Assembly: GCF_018129085.1 (NCBI RefSeq)
Contig: NZ_JAAGBB010000002.1
Span: 1 to 64,000, forward strand
DNA from: Plastoroseomonas hellenica
Lineage (GTDB): Bacteria; Pseudomonadota; Alphaproteobacteria; Acetobacterales; Acetobacteraceae
DNA: 64,000 nucleotides
Reading direction: 5' to 3'
Under the pieces are notes generated by a model. That model saw only the letters and a program-made list of their open reading frames with translations. It searched no databases and was not told the origin of the DNA. Below, one piece after another: positions 1-8,248 of this stretch. The position numbers and the translations under genes were made by a program. Position 1 is the first letter of the stretch, and each line of letters starts with the position of its first letter.

Positions 1-627
1 GGCGCGGCGCGCCCCGGTCAGGCGCTGGGCGGCGCGGGCGGCGCCGGCAGGGTCGCGCCCGAAGGAGAGGCGGTCGAAGCGGCGCCAGGCATCCTCCTGG
101 GTGAGGATGGCGGCGTAGCGGCTGAGGAAGGCGTCCTCGGCGAAGCTGTCGGCGGCGCCCTCGGCCCAGGTCCGGCGCAGCATCGGCGTCGTGTCGGCGG
201 CGCGCCCGGCGCGGGTCAGGGCATCGGCCAGCGCCATGGCGGCGGGCAGGCCGCGCGGGTGGTTGCGGGCATAGAGGCGGAGGATGTCCGCATCCTCCAT
301 GCCGCCGATCGCGATCACCTCCTCGGCGCGGCGCATCAGGCTGTCCGGAAAGGGCCAGTCCGGATTCTCGTCGATGAAGCGGGCAAGCTCCGCGCCGGAG
401 GCCGGGGCGTTGCGGGCGGTCAGGCGCAGCCAGGTGACGAGCTTACGGGCCAGCGGGTCGGCGGCGGCGGCGAAGCTGTCGGCCTCCGGCCAGCGATTGT
501 TGTTGGCCGCGGCGATCGCCTGCCGCCCGGCCGCCCGGGCGGGTTCCGGCGCCCAGGGCTGGGCGGCGGCGGCGGCCGGCAGGGCGAGGAGCGCAAGGAG
601 GGGAAGCAGGGGAGGTTTGAATCGCAT
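1..627 (-). CDS. Soluble lytic murein transglycosylase, N-terminal part (runs off the window)
   Basis: The reading frame is open from an ATG at 627 to the window edge, giving 209 residues with no stop. It starts with a hydrophobic signal peptide (MRFKPPLLPLLALLALP, then a poly-Ala stretch ending AQPW). A helical, Ala/Arg-rich region follows with short repeated units such as NNRWPEADSFAAAADPLARKL and ENPDWPFPDS. This resembles the N-terminal superhelical domain of Slt70-type periplasmic transglycosylases, which cleave peptidoglycan to form 1,6-anhydromuropeptides. The catalytic SLT domain would lie outside the window, so the assignment rests on the helical domain only. It is divergent from dapA, a common alphaproteobacterial arrangement. 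Confidence 0.72.
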   Translation of the reverse strand, partial: MRFKPPLLPLLALLALPAAAAAQPWAPEPARAAGRQAIAAANNNRWPEADSFAAAADPLARKLVTWLRLTARNAPASGAELARFIDENPDWPFPDSLMRRAEEVIAIGGMEDADILRLYARNHPRGLPAAMALADALTRAGRAADTTPMLRRTWAEGAADSFAEDAFLSRYAAILTQEDAWRRFDRLSFGRDPAGAARAAQRLTGARRA

Positions 628-798
628 GACGAATGGAAGCTAGCCGATGGGCCGCCCGCTTGTCCCGCGCCGGGCGTGTAACGGCCGGCCACGGTCCTGG
701 GGCCGCGTTCCGCGCGCATCTCCCGTCGTGTCGGCGGGATTTCGCCGGGGCGGGATCTGCTTTAGGGTCGGCGCATTCGAATGCGGGGGAATCGCGAC

Positions 799-1677
799 AT
801 GCTGAAGGGCTCGATGGTGGCGCTGATCACGCCAATGCAGCGCGACGGCTCGGTCGACGAGAAAGCCTTTCGCGAACTGGTGGCCTGGCAGATCGCCGAG
901 GGCACCGAGGGCCTGATCCCGGTCGGCACCACCGGCGAGAGCCCGACGCTCAGCCATGAGGAGCACGACCGCGTCGTCGAGCTCTGCGTCGAGGTGGCGG
1001 CCGGCCGCGTGCCGGTGATCGCCGGTGCCGGCAGCAACAGCACCGCGGAAGCGATCCGGCTGACCAGGCACGCCAAGGAGGTCGGCGCCGATGCGGCGCT
1101 GGTTGTGACGCCCTACTACAACAAGCCGACGCAGGAAGGGCTCTACCTGCATTTCATGGCGATCGCCGAGGCGGTCGACCTACCGGTCATCATCTACAAC
1201 ATCCCGCCGCGCAGCGTCATCGACATGAGCGCGGAGACGATGGGCCGCCTCGCGAAGCACCCGAACATCGTGGGCGTGAAGGACGCGACCGCGAACCTGG
1301 CCCGGCCGCTGCACACGAAGCGGAGCTGCGGGCCGGACTTCGTGCAGCTCTCGGGCGAGGACCATACCGCCCTCGCCTTCATGGCGGCGGGCGGGCATGG
1401 CTGCATCTCCGTCACTGCCAATGTTGCGCCGCGGCTCTGTGCCGAGATGCACAAGGCCTGGCGCGCCGGGCGGATCGACGACGCGATGGAGATCCAGGAC
1501 CGGCTGACGCCGCTGCACGACGCGATGTTCTGCGAGACCTCGCCGGGCCCGGTGAAATACGCGGCGTCGCTGCTCGGCAAGGGCACCGACCTCTGCCGCC
1601 TGCCGATGGCGCCGGTCGCCGAGGGCACCAGGGCCCGGGTGCGGGGTGCGATGGTGGAAGTGGGGTTGCTGAATTAA
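799..1677 (+). CDS. dapA: 4-hydroxy-tetrahydrodipicolinate synthase
   Basis: Condenses pyruvate and aspartate semialdehyde in the first committed step of lysine/diaminopimelate synthesis (cytoplasm). The 292-residue length is normal for the family. The (beta/alpha)8 landmarks are visible: GTTGES at 43-48 (Thr44/Thr45), PYYNKP with the catalytic-triad Tyr, YNIPPR at 134-139 (proton-relay Tyr and substrate-binding Arg) and the Schiff-base lysine K161 in GVKDATAN. I chose the ATG at 799 over the in-frame ATG at 781 because a GGGGGA motif sits about 10 bases upstream and the protein then begins [13 protein letters not shown] as in homologues. smpB follows on the same strand after 231 bases. Confidence 0.95.
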   Translation: MLKGSMVALITPMQRDGSVDEKAFRELVAWQIAEGTEGLIPVGTTGESPTLSHEEHDRVVELCVEVAAGRVPVIAGAGSNSTAEAIRLTRHAKEVGADAALVVTPYYNKPTQEGLYLHFMAIAEAVDLPVIIYNIPPRSVIDMSAETMGRLAKHPNIVGVKDATANLARPLHTKRSCGPDFVQLSGEDHTALAFMAAGGHGCISVTANVAPRLCAEMHKAWRAGRIDDAMEIQDRLTPLHDAMFCETSPGPVKYAASLLGKGTDLCRLPMAPVAEGTRARVRGAMVEVGLLN

Positions 1678-1763
1678 TTGAGCCCTCAAGCGCCGGGCGC
1701 GGCCTCCGGCCGCTTGGCTAGCGCGCTGTCAGGGCGCGCCGGCGGGTAAGGTCGGTCGCGCGC

Positions 1764-1783
1764 GGGGCCGCATTCGCGGCCCC
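1764..1783. other. Perfect 8-bp-stem hairpin between dapA and smpB
   Basis: GGGGCCGC, a 4-base loop (ATTC) and GCGGCCCC form a perfect stem-loop in the dapA-smpB gap. There is no T-run, so it is only a weak candidate for a terminator or processing signal. Confidence 0.35.
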
Positions 1784-1908
1784 GGAGCATCGGCTTCGCC
1801 TCGCTCCGCAGAAACCAGTGGCGGCCTGCGGCCGCGAGCGGTCGTGCTGGTAAATTGGGCCTGCCCGCCCTACATGCTGCGGCCCCGCTTCCTCCAGGCC
1901 AGGACCCC

Positions 1909-2397
1909 ATGGCGCGCCAGAAGAAGAAGAGCTCGCTGATCAGCCACGGCATTGCGGCCCAGAACCGCAAGGCCCGGTACGACTATACGATCAACGACAC
2001 GATCGAGGCCGGCGTGGTGCTGATGGGGCCTGAGGTGAAGTCGCTGCGCGCCGGGCGGGCCAGCCTCATCGATGCCTGGGCGGGCGAGCGCGACGGGGAG
2101 ATGTTCCTGTTCAACGCCTATATCCCGGAATGGCAGGCCGGCAGCTTCATGGCCCGGTTCGAGCCGCGCCGGCCGCGCAAGCTGCTGCTGCACAGGAACC
2201 AGGTGCAGACCCTGACCGGCTCGGTCACGCGGGAAGGCACGACGCTGGTGCCGCTTGACATCCATTTTAGCGACCGGGGCATCGCCAAGATCACGCTTGG
2301 CCTGGCAGAGGGCCGGAAGCAGCACGACAAGCGCGCGGCGATCGCGGAGCGCGACTGGAACCGCGACAAGGCGCGGCTGATGCGGGAGAAGGGCTAG
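1909..2397 (+). CDS. smpB: SsrA-binding protein SmpB
   Basis: Binds tmRNA and delivers it to stalled ribosomes in trans-translation. The 162 residues starting at the ATG at 1909 (MARQKKKSS) match family length and architecture. N-terminal landmarks are IAQNRKARYDY-like and GVVLMGPEVKSLRAGRASL; the beta-barrel core contains FMARFEPRRPRKLLLH. The basic, Lys/Arg-rich C-terminal tail (GRKQHDKRAAIAERDWNRDKARLMREKG) follows. An in-frame codon at 1855 would add 18 residues rich in Ala/Pro that are unlike the family. Proximity to dapA is typical of this bacterial group. The stop codon borders an inverted repeat. No ssrA gene is visible here. Confidence 0.95.
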   Translation: MARQKKKSSLISHGIAAQNRKARYDYTINDTIEAGVVLMGPEVKSLRAGRASLIDAWAGERDGEMFLFNAYIPEWQAGSFMARFEPRRPRKLLLHRNQVQTLTGSVTREGTTLVPLDIHFSDRGIAKITLGLAEGRKQHDKRAAIAERDWNRDKARLMREKG

Positions 2398-2443
2398 AGC
2401 AGATCGCCGGAGGGCGGAATCGCCCGGAGGCGTGAATCTGCTC
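2397..2443. repeat. Inverted repeat immediately after the smpB stop
   Basis: Outer arms GAGCAGAT (2397-2404) and ATCTGCTC (2436-2443) are perfectly complementary. Inside is a short GGGCG-GAAT-CGCCC hairpin. The element begins on the last base of the smpB stop codon and could act as a terminator/3' stabiliser or be an interspersed palindromic repeat. It has no T-tract. Confidence 0.55.
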
Positions 2444-2495
2444 GCCAGAACACGGCCTGGAGCACTTGGAACGCGCCAGGTGAACGGGGAATGTC

Positions 2496-2924
2496 CTAAG
2501 CCGGTCCGGCGTCGCCGCCCGGCAAGACTGCTTCGGGGTCCATCCACACCAGCTCCAGCACATGGCCGTCGGGATCCTCGGCCGCGCGGTTGTACATGAA
2601 GCCCATGTCGATGGGGTCGCGGATATTGGCCTTGCCGCCGGCGCCCGCCGCGGCTTCCGCAAGCTGATCCACCTCTGCGCGGCTGTTGCATGACAGGCAG
2701 AGCAGGACCTGGCAGGTCGCATGCGCGTCGGGGATCTGCTTCGACGTGAAGGTCCCGAAATAGTCGCGCGTCAGCAATTGGAAGGTGATCACCTCCGACC
2801 AGACCATGGAGGCTGCGGTCTCGCCGCTGAACTGCTCGTTCTTCCGGCATCCGATCGCTTCGTAGAAGCGGGTGGAAGCAGCGAGATCCTGCACCGGAAG
2901 GTTCACGAAGATCATCTTGGGCAT
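2496..2924 (-). CDS. VOC/glyoxalase-superfamily protein
   Basis: 142 residues with the vicinal-oxygen-chelate fold pattern. The N-terminal strand MPKMIFVNLPVQDL with SxxFYEAIG (residues about 15-25) is the classic glyoxalase/bleomycin-resistance start. The C-terminal EDPDGHVLELVWMDP carries the usual metal-ligand Glu position. Proteins of this subgroup (YaeR/PhnB-like, predicted lactoylglutathione-lyase-like) bind a divalent metal, but the substrate cannot be told from sequence. It stands alone on the minus strand, convergent with smpB, and no specific pathway is suggested by the neighbours. Confidence 0.82.
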   Translation of the reverse strand: MPKMIFVNLPVQDLAASTRFYEAIGCRKNEQFSGETAASMVWSEVITFQLLTRDYFGTFTSKQIPDAHATCQVLLCLSCNSRAEVDQLAEAAAGAGGKANIRDPIDMGFMYNRAAEDPDGHVLELVWMDPEAVLPGGDAGPA

Positions 2925-3073
2925 TGCCGGCTTGCTCCTCTGGCCGAGGCTTGTGGTTGGTTTCAGGGCTTCACCGCGGTCTCATAGACACGCTGGACCG
3001 CGGCTTCCATCCCCTGCGGATGACGAATTGCCTGACGGCGTTGGGCCGATCTGGCCGAGCGCCTGCGCGCCGC

Positions 3074-3475
3074 TCAGCGCGGGCGGCCGGGAAGCGTCGG
3101 ATCAATCGTGCCCCAGGGGACCATGGATTGCATCCAGGCCTGCCGCTCCACGCGGACGAGCGCGGGATCGTCGAGGCTGCCGGCCTTGACGTAGACATGC
3201 GCCGGATGGCGCGGCGCGGATGTGTAGATCGGCGATCCGCAATCCCCGCAGAAATGCCGGGCGAGGGGCTGGCCACTGTCGCCGGTCTTGGTGAAGCCCT
3301 TCGGGCTGCCGCTGACGAGACGGAAGCGCGCCGCTTCGACGCGGATGCTGATGCCGAATGGGCCGCCGGTGCAGCGCCGGCAATCCGCGCAATGGCAGCA
3401 ATTGGCCGGCCCGACCGGGCCGTCATGCGCATAACGGACCGCGCCGCAGAGGCAGCCGCCGGTGACGGTGGTCAT
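3074..3475 (-). CDS. GFA/CENP-V-type zinc protein (glutathione-dependent formaldehyde-activating-like)
   Basis: 133 residues from the ATG at 3475 (MTTVTGGCLCGAVRY). The Cys pattern of the GFA fold is complete: GGCLCGAVRY near residue 6, CCHCADCRR near residue 27 and HFCGDCGSPIY near residue 75, which together bind two zinc ions. Members include S-hydroxymethylglutathione synthase-like proteins, though most are uncharacterised. An upstream in-frame extension to 3556 lacks family similarity and would overlap the GST. It lies 13 bases downstream of the GST gene on the same strand, so the two are probably co-transcribed, which fits a glutathione-linked detoxification role. Confidence 0.87.
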   Translation of the reverse strand: MTTVTGGCLCGAVRYAHDGPVGPANCCHCADCRRCTGGPFGISIRVEAARFRLVSGSPKGFTKTGDSGQPLARHFCGDCGSPIYTSAPRHPAHVYVKAGSLDDPALVRVERQAWMQSMVPWGTIDPTLPGRPR

Positions 3476-3488
3476 GGCGTGTCTCCGA

Positions 3489-4133
3489 TCATCCGCGGGG
3501 CGGGGTGCGCGGGCCGGGCAGCAGCTCGTAAGGTCCCTTCCAGCCGGGGAGCGCACGGACGCGGCCGATCCAGGCGGCGATGTTCGGGAAGCGCGTGGCG
3601 AGGTCGAGCGGCCATTCGCTCTCCGGGTAATGCAGGTAGCCGTGCATCGAGAGGTCGGCGATGGTCGGCCGGGCGCCCAGGATGAAGGGCCGGTCCTCGA
3701 GCTGCGCCTCGGCGACGCGGAAGGCGCCCTCCACCCGGGTGCGGAAGAAGGCGACGACCGCCGGATCCGGGTTCTCGGCCCAGCCCAGCAGGAAGCGCCA
3801 GGTCGCGAGGTAGCTGGTGAATTTGTGGTTGTCGAAGAGGATCCAGCGCAGCGCCTCCCGCTTCTCCTCCGCGCCCTCGGGCGCGAAGGTGCCGAGGCGC
3901 TCGGCCAGGTGGTGCAGGATCACGCCGGACTGGCTGAGCCGGAGCGCGCCATCCTCCAGCACCGGCACCTCGCCCATCACCGAATGCTTGGCCTTCCACT
4001 CCGGCGTGCGGACCTCCGCCTTGGCGAAGTAGTCGACCCAGACGCCGCGCCAATCGGCGCCGGAGAGGGTCAGCATCAGCGCCGCCTTGTAGCAGCCGCC
4101 GGATTCCGGAAAGGCATGGAGGGTGAAGGACAT
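3489..4133 (-). CDS. Glutathione S-transferase family protein
   Basis: 214 residues from the ATG at 4133 (MSFTLHAFPESGG). The N-terminal thioredoxin-like half has the cis-Pro region (GEVPVLEDG at about 54-62) and the gamma-glutamate-binding LSQSGVILHHLAE. The alpha-helical C-terminal half ends in the N-capping/hydrophobic-staple region RPTIADLSMHGYL. It conjugates glutathione to electrophiles or acts as a disulphide-exchange enzyme; the substrate is unknown. It is first in an operon with the GFA gene and divergent from a MarR-GNAT regulator whose probable operator lies in the shared intergenic region. Confidence 0.88.
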   Translation of the reverse strand: MSFTLHAFPESGGCYKAALMLTLSGADWRGVWVDYFAKAEVRTPEWKAKHSVMGEVPVLEDGALRLSQSGVILHHLAERLGTFAPEGAEEKREALRWILFDNHKFTSYLATWRFLLGWAENPDPAVVAFFRTRVEGAFRVAEAQLEDRPFILGARPTIADLSMHGYLHYPESEWPLDLATRFPNIAAWIGRVRALPGWKGPYELLPGPRTPPRG

Positions 4134-4227
4134 GGGGCGATCGACCTGCGAAAGGCTGGGGTGAACAGCCTGCAATGGGCGTCGCGGCCGCAACAAGCCC
4201 GCTTCCCCGCATGGCTGCCGCCGACAT

Positions 4228-4248
4228 AGTGTTGCCGGTGACAACACT
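4228..4248. promoter_or_regulatory. Palindromic operator between the GST and MarR-GNAT genes
   Basis: AGTGTTG (4228-4234), a 7-base spacer and CAACACT (4242-4248) form a perfect inverted repeat. It sits 15 bases upstream of the MarR-GNAT ATG, within the divergent promoter region. Location and size fit autoregulation by the winged-helix protein; this is inferred. Confidence 0.5.
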
Positions 4249-4263
4249 CAGGGTCACCACAGC

Positions 4264-5178
4264 ATGATCCCCGTCGACGAGGTCCGGAGCTTCAACCGCT
4301 TCTACACCCGGGAGATCGGGCTGCTGGAGGCGCATCTGCCGGCCGGCGACTTCACCCTCGCCGAGGCGCGGGTGCTCTATGAGCTGACGCAGGGCGATCG
4401 GCGGACCGCGGCGGAGATCGGCCGCGGCCTCAGGATGGACCGGGCGCATCTCAGCCGGATCCTGGCCCGCTTCCGCGCGCGCGGGCTGCTGCGGAGCCGC
4501 GTCAGCCCCGACCATGGCAAGCATCTGCTGCTCGCGCTCACCGAGGCCGGACAGGCTGCCTTCGCGGCACTCGACCACGGCACCCGCACGCAGGTGGAAG
4601 CGATCCTGGCGCCGCTCGACAGTGAGGGGCGGGAACGGCTGGTCGCGGCCATGCAGGCGATCCGGGCGGTGCTGGACCGCGACCGGGCCGGCGGCGCGGC
4701 GGTCCTGCTGCGCGATCTCAGGCCCGGCGACCTCGGCTGGATCACCCATCGCCAGGCCGTGCTCTACCACCGCGAATATGGCTGGGACTGGACCTATGAG
4801 GGGCTGGTCTCCGGCATCCTGGCGGGCTTCGTCGCGGGCCATGATCCGGCGCGCGAGGATGCCTGGGTCGCTGAGCGGGCGGGCGTCATCGTCGGTTCGG
4901 TCTTCCTGATGCAGGGCGATGATCCCGCGGTCGCCAAGCTGCGGCTGCTCTATGTGGAGCCGGAGGCGCGCGGCCTCGGCGTCGGCCGCCGGCTGGTCGC
5001 CGCCTGCATCGACCGCGCCCGGGCGCTCGGCTACCGCAGCCTGACGCTTTGGACCAACGACGTGCTGATCGCCGCGCGGCGGATCTACCAGGCGGCCGGG
5101 TTCCAACTGGTGGAGCAGGCGCCGCATCATGCCTTCGGCCATGACCTCATCGGCCAGACCTGGATCCTCGATCTTTGA
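4264..5178 (+). CDS. MarR-type regulator fused to a GNAT N-acetyltransferase
   Basis: 304 residues with two domains. Residues 1-150 are a MarR-like winged helix (FTLAEARVLYELTQ, RMDRAHLSRILARFRARGLL, HGKHLLLALTEAG). Residues about 155-304 are a GNAT domain with the acetyl-CoA loop region (LLYVEPEARGLGVGRRLVAACIDRARALGY). Bifunctional HTH-GNAT proteins of this type are widespread, but few have known substrates. The gene is divergent from a GST-GFA operon with a 21-bp palindrome between them, suggesting it controls that operon and itself. The start is the first ATG (MIPVDEVRSFNRFYTREIGLL), which matches the usual N-terminus. Confidence 0.88.
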   Translation: MIPVDEVRSFNRFYTREIGLLEAHLPAGDFTLAEARVLYELTQGDRRTAAEIGRGLRMDRAHLSRILARFRARGLLRSRVSPDHGKHLLLALTEAGQAAFAALDHGTRTQVEAILAPLDSEGRERLVAAMQAIRAVLDRDRAGGAAVLLRDLRPGDLGWITHRQAVLYHREYGWDWTYEGLVSGILAGFVAGHDPAREDAWVAERAGVIVGSVFLMQGDDPAVAKLRLLYVEPEARGLGVGRRLVAACIDRARALGYRSLTLWTNDVLIAARRIYQAAGFQLVEQAPHHAFGHDLIGQTWILDL

Positions 5179-5203
5179 CGGCGCTTGTTGTGCGCCGCAG
5201 CGA

Positions 5204-5376
5204 GCTTTGCCGCGCTAGGCGCTTTGCCGCTTTGCCCGACCATGCCGGCAAAGCGGCACAGTGCTGATATCGCCCGATTTCCCCAGCTTTGCCCGCTTTG
5301 CCATTGGAGAGGCCCCGGCACAGCGTTGATATCGTTCACTGTGCCGCTTTGCCCCCCTATAGGGGGCCGCTTTGCC
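5204..5376. repeat. Cluster of GCTTTGCC repeats and nested palindromes in a 500-bp gene-free gap (5179-5680)
   Basis: The octamer GCTTTGCC occurs seven times directly (starts 5204, 5221, 5229, 5286, 5295, 5346, 5369) and once inverted (5247). A perfect 17-bp inverted repeat pairs 5247-5263 (GGCAAAGCGGCACAGTG) with 5337-5353. CCCCCTATAGGGGG at 5353-5366 is a perfect palindrome. A GCACAG(T/C)G(C/T)TGATATCG motif occurs twice (from about 5257 and 5319). No convincing gene is seen in the rest of the gap. The function is unknown: a multi-site regulatory region, an interspersed-repeat cluster or a structured RNA are all possible. Confidence 0.6.
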
Positions 5377-5680
5377 GGCACAGTGCCGGCCGGCGGCCCT
5401 GCCGGGGGCGTGGGGCGCGGCGGCACGGAAGGCTTGCATCGGCTTGGCCGGCTCTGGATAGCCGCCGGGCGACGGGGCCGGCAGCGGCGTGCGGCGGCTT
5501 TTCCCTTCCGCACGCGCACTGGCGGCGCCAAGCTGGAGCGTGATGACTTGAGCGTCCGATGACCGGAGGGCCGAACGGCCCGCAGGTCTGAATCGGACGC
5601 GCAACTGACAAGGCCGGCTCGGCCGAAAAGTCTGAATCACGCGACCCGGTAATGGGCTGGCGCGGGCAGGGGGGCAGGCG

Positions 5681-6553
5681 ATGCGGTGGCTGCGGGGCGT
5701 GCTGCTGGTGCTGGCGGGCTGGCTCTTCGCCGGCCAGGCCGTCGCGCAGCCGGCGGAGCAGGATTACCGCGTCCCGGTACCGGGAACCGAAGCCACCATC
5801 CTGATGCGGCTCTGCCCGGCGCCGGGCGGGCCGGCACCGCTCGTCGTCATCAACCATGGCTCGCCGGCGCGGGCCGCCGACCGGCCGGGCCTGCGGCCGG
5901 CCGCCTGCGACAGCGAGGCGGTGCAGTGGTTCGCTGCGCGCGGCTTCGCGGTGGCGCTACCCCTTCGGCGTGGCTACGGCGCGTCCGGCGGCGATTGGGC
6001 GGAAGGCTTCGGGCGCTGCCCGCAGGCCGATTTCGCCCGGGCGGGGCGGGAGAGCGCGCGCGACATCCTGGCGGCGATCGAGGCGGCGCGGCGCCTGCCC
6101 GCGGTCAGCGGCGACCGGCCGGTGGTGGTGGTCGGGCAATCCGCCGGCGGCTGGGGCAGCCTGGCGCTGGCGAGCCTCAACCCGCCCGGCATCGCCGCCA
6201 TCGTCAACATGGCGGGCGGCCGTGGCGGCTGGGCGGAAGGCGCACCCAACACCAATTGCCGCCCGGACCTGCTGGCATCAGCGGCGGGCGAATACGGCCG
6301 CAGCGCGCGGGTGCCGACGCTCTGGCTCTACACCGCCAATGACAGCTTCTTCGCCCCCGCGATCGCGCAGGCCCTGCACGCGGCCTATACCGCGGGTGGC
6401 GGCGTCGCGGAGTACCGGGCACTGCCGGGCTTCGGGGAGGATGGTCACCGGCTGTTCTTCGGCCGCGGCGGCAGCGCGATCTGGGGCGCCGAGCTCGGGC
6501 CCTGGCTCGCCGCCCGGCTCGGCCGGCCCCTTGCATCCGGCGCGGCGCGGTGA
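5681..6553 (+). CDS. Exported alpha/beta hydrolase (dienelactone-hydrolase-like)
   Basis: 290 residues beginning with a Sec signal peptide (RWLRGVLLVLAGWLFAGQ, cleavage near AVAQ-P). The fold markers are the oxyanion region VVINHGS (about 55-61), the nucleophile elbow GQSAGG with Ser154, a probable acid at D221 (YTANDSFF) and His256 in EDGHRLF. The enzyme should therefore be a periplasmic esterase/hydrolase; the substrate is unknown. It is preceded by the repeat-rich gap and followed after 57 bases by the TIM-barrel regulator, with which it may or may not be co-transcribed. Confidence 0.82.
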   Translation: MRWLRGVLLVLAGWLFAGQAVAQPAEQDYRVPVPGTEATILMRLCPAPGGPAPLVVINHGSPARAADRPGLRPAACDSEAVQWFAARGFAVALPLRRGYGASGGDWAEGFGRCPQADFARAGRESARDILAAIEAARRLPAVSGDRPVVVVGQSAGGWGSLALASLNPPGIAAIVNMAGGRGGWAEGAPNTNCRPDLLASAAGEYGRSARVPTLWLYTANDSFFAPAIAQALHAAYTAGGGVAEYRALPGFGEDGHRLFFGRGGSAIWGAELGPWLAARLGRPLASGAAR

Positions 6554-6610
6554 CGCTGGGGAGCCCGTCCGGTCCCAGCGGCGACAATCCCGTCGCAGAG
6601 GTGGCGCGAC

Positions 6611-8248
6611 ATGGCAAAGCGATTCGAGATCCTGGTCGGCGCCGCCATCGGCCTTGGCATGACGGCGCGCGCCGCGGCCGATGGCGGGGCTGACTTCCTT
6701 CTGGTGCTGAGCGCCGGGCGGCTTCGGGTCATGGGCGCGCCATCGCTCGCCGCCATGCTGCCCATCCGCGACAGCAACAGCTTCACCGATGATTTCGCGC
6801 GCCAGGAGATCCTCGATCGCGTCGCCATCCCCGTCTACTTCGGCGCCGCCGCGTGTGATCCACGCCTCTCGCTCGACGACTTGCTGCGACGGATCCGGGA
6901 TGCCGGCTACAGCGGCGTCGCCAATTTTCCGACGGCCATCCACCATGATGGCGCCTTTCGGCTCGCCTTGGAGGAGATGGGTCTCGGCTTCGGGCGCGAA
7001 GTCGAGCTGCTGCGCGCGGCGCGCGCCTTCGGCCTGGCCACACTCGGCTATGCCAAGACGCGCATGGAGGTGGACGCGATGCTCGCCGCCGGCGTCGAGC
7101 GTCTCTGTCTCAACTTCGGCTGGAATTCCGGCGGCAGCCAGGGCGTGCCGAGCGGCGTCCCACTGGATCAGGCGGCGGAGCGCGCGCGCCGTGTCTTCGC
7201 GCATGTGCGCCGCAGGTCGCCCGGCACGCTCTGCCTCGTCGAGGGTGGACCCATCATCGATCCCGGCCATCTGCTGCAGGTCTGCGACGCGTCGCGGGCC
7301 GACGGCTATGTCGGGGGCTCGACACTCGATCGCCTGCCGCTGGAGATGTCGGTCATGCAGATGACCTCGGCCTTCAAGACGGCAGGCCTGCTGCGCGACG
7401 ACCCAGGCTCGGAGGAGAGGCGTCTTCCAGGCCTCGTCGGACGCTCCCGGCCGGCCCGGCAGCTCGCCGCGCGCGTGGCACGTCTCGTCGTGACCGACCT
7501 GCCCATCCTGGTCGAAGGCGAGCCGGGTGCCGGGCGCACCACGATCGCGCGCGCCATCCACCAGGCGAGCGGCCGCATCGGCAGCCTGACCTTCCTGAAC
7601 GCGCGGGAGGATATCGCGTCGCGCCTGTTCGGCGAGGGCGGGCCGGCGGCGCTGCTGGCGCTCAGGCAGAGCACCGTGGTCATCGAGAGCGCCGACGCAC
7701 TGCCGCCGCTGCTGCGCGCGCGGCTCGCGGACTGGATCGAGCGCGGCAGCTTCGAGCGGTTCGCGAAGCCTGGGGAGCGTGCGCCGCGCGCGCGCCTGGT
7801 GCTGACCCACCCGCCGGGCGGGGAGGCGCTGGCCCGCGCACTCTCGGCGCAACGCCTGGTCGTGCCGCCGCTGCGGGATCGGATGGAGGACCTGCCGTTG
7901 CTCGCCCGCGCGATGCTCCGCGGGACGCAACGCGTCGCCGCGGAGTTCGAACCCGCTGCACTGCGCCTGCTCATGGCCCAGAGCTGGCCGGGCAACCTGC
8001 GCCAGCTTGCGGAGGTGCTGATGCGCGCGGCGACCGAGGCGACGCATGGGCGCATCACGCTCTCCGCGCTGGAGGCGCAGCTCGGCCCCGTGAGCGCGCC
8101 CGCCCCGGCCTCGCCGGCGGATGAGCGCGACTGGATCCTGGACGCGCTGCGCCGTAACCGCTTCCGCCGCGGCGAGACGGCCGCCTTCCTCGGGGTCGCG
8201 CGGAAGACGCTCTACAACCGTATGCGGCGCCTGGGCCTCGACAGTTGA
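6611..8248 (+). CDS. PEP-hydrolase-like TIM-barrel sensor fused to a degenerate NtrC-type AAA+ and Fis HTH
   Basis: 545 residues. Residues 1-255 align with the TIM-barrel protein encoded at 14891-15721: both have (A/G)GY/F(S/A)GV(A/Q)NFPT near residue 100, an MGxGFGxE(V/I) motif and a final GG(S/A)S(T/M)(L/E)RLP. Residues about 275-470 are AAA+-like with a Walker-A variant GEPGAGRTT (303-311, Lys to Arg), no acidic Walker B (VVIESA at 356-361), PPLRDRMEDLPLL and SWPGNLRQLAE. Residues 505-545 form a Fis-type HTH (RRGETAAFLGVARKTLYNRM). The GAFTGA sigma-54 contact loop is absent. I infer a transcription regulator that uses an enzyme-derived ligand pocket and acts on the transport/catabolic operon downstream. 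An antisense gene overlaps its last 37 bases. Confidence 0.85.
   Translation: MAKRFEILVGAAIGLGMTARAAADGGADFLLVLSAGRLRVMGAPSLAAMLPIRDSNSFTDDFARQEILDRVAIPVYFGAAACDPRLSLDDLLRRIRDAGYSGVANFPTAIHHDGAFRLALEEMGLGFGREVELLRAARAFGLATLGYAKTRMEVDAMLAAGVERLCLNFGWNSGGSQGVPSGVPLDQAAERARRVFAHVRRRSPGTLCLVEGGPIIDPGHLLQVCDASRADGYVGGSTLDRLPLEMSVMQMTSAFKTAGLLRDDPGSEERRLPGLVGRSRPARQLAARVARLVVTDLPILVEGEPGAGRTTIARAIHQASGRIGSLTFLNAREDIASRLFGEGGPAALLALRQSTVVIESADALPPLLRARLADWIERGSFERFAKPGERAPRARLVLTHPPGGEALARALSAQRLVVPPLRDRMEDLPLLARAMLRGTQRVAAEFEPAALRLLMAQSWPGNLRQLAEVLMRAATEATHGRITLSALEAQLGPVSAPAPASPADERDWILDALRRNRFRRGETAAFLGVARKTLYNRMRRLGLDS

Noticed and set aside
3472-5142. A 556-codon antisense frame across the GST and MarR-GNAT genes
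   Set aside because: No domain is visible; the GST and MarR-GNAT motifs occupy other frames.
5204-5376. Possible CRISPR array (repeated GCTTTGCC)
   Set aside because: The repeats are only 8 bp, irregularly spaced and partly inverted, with no spacers of uniform length and no cas genes.
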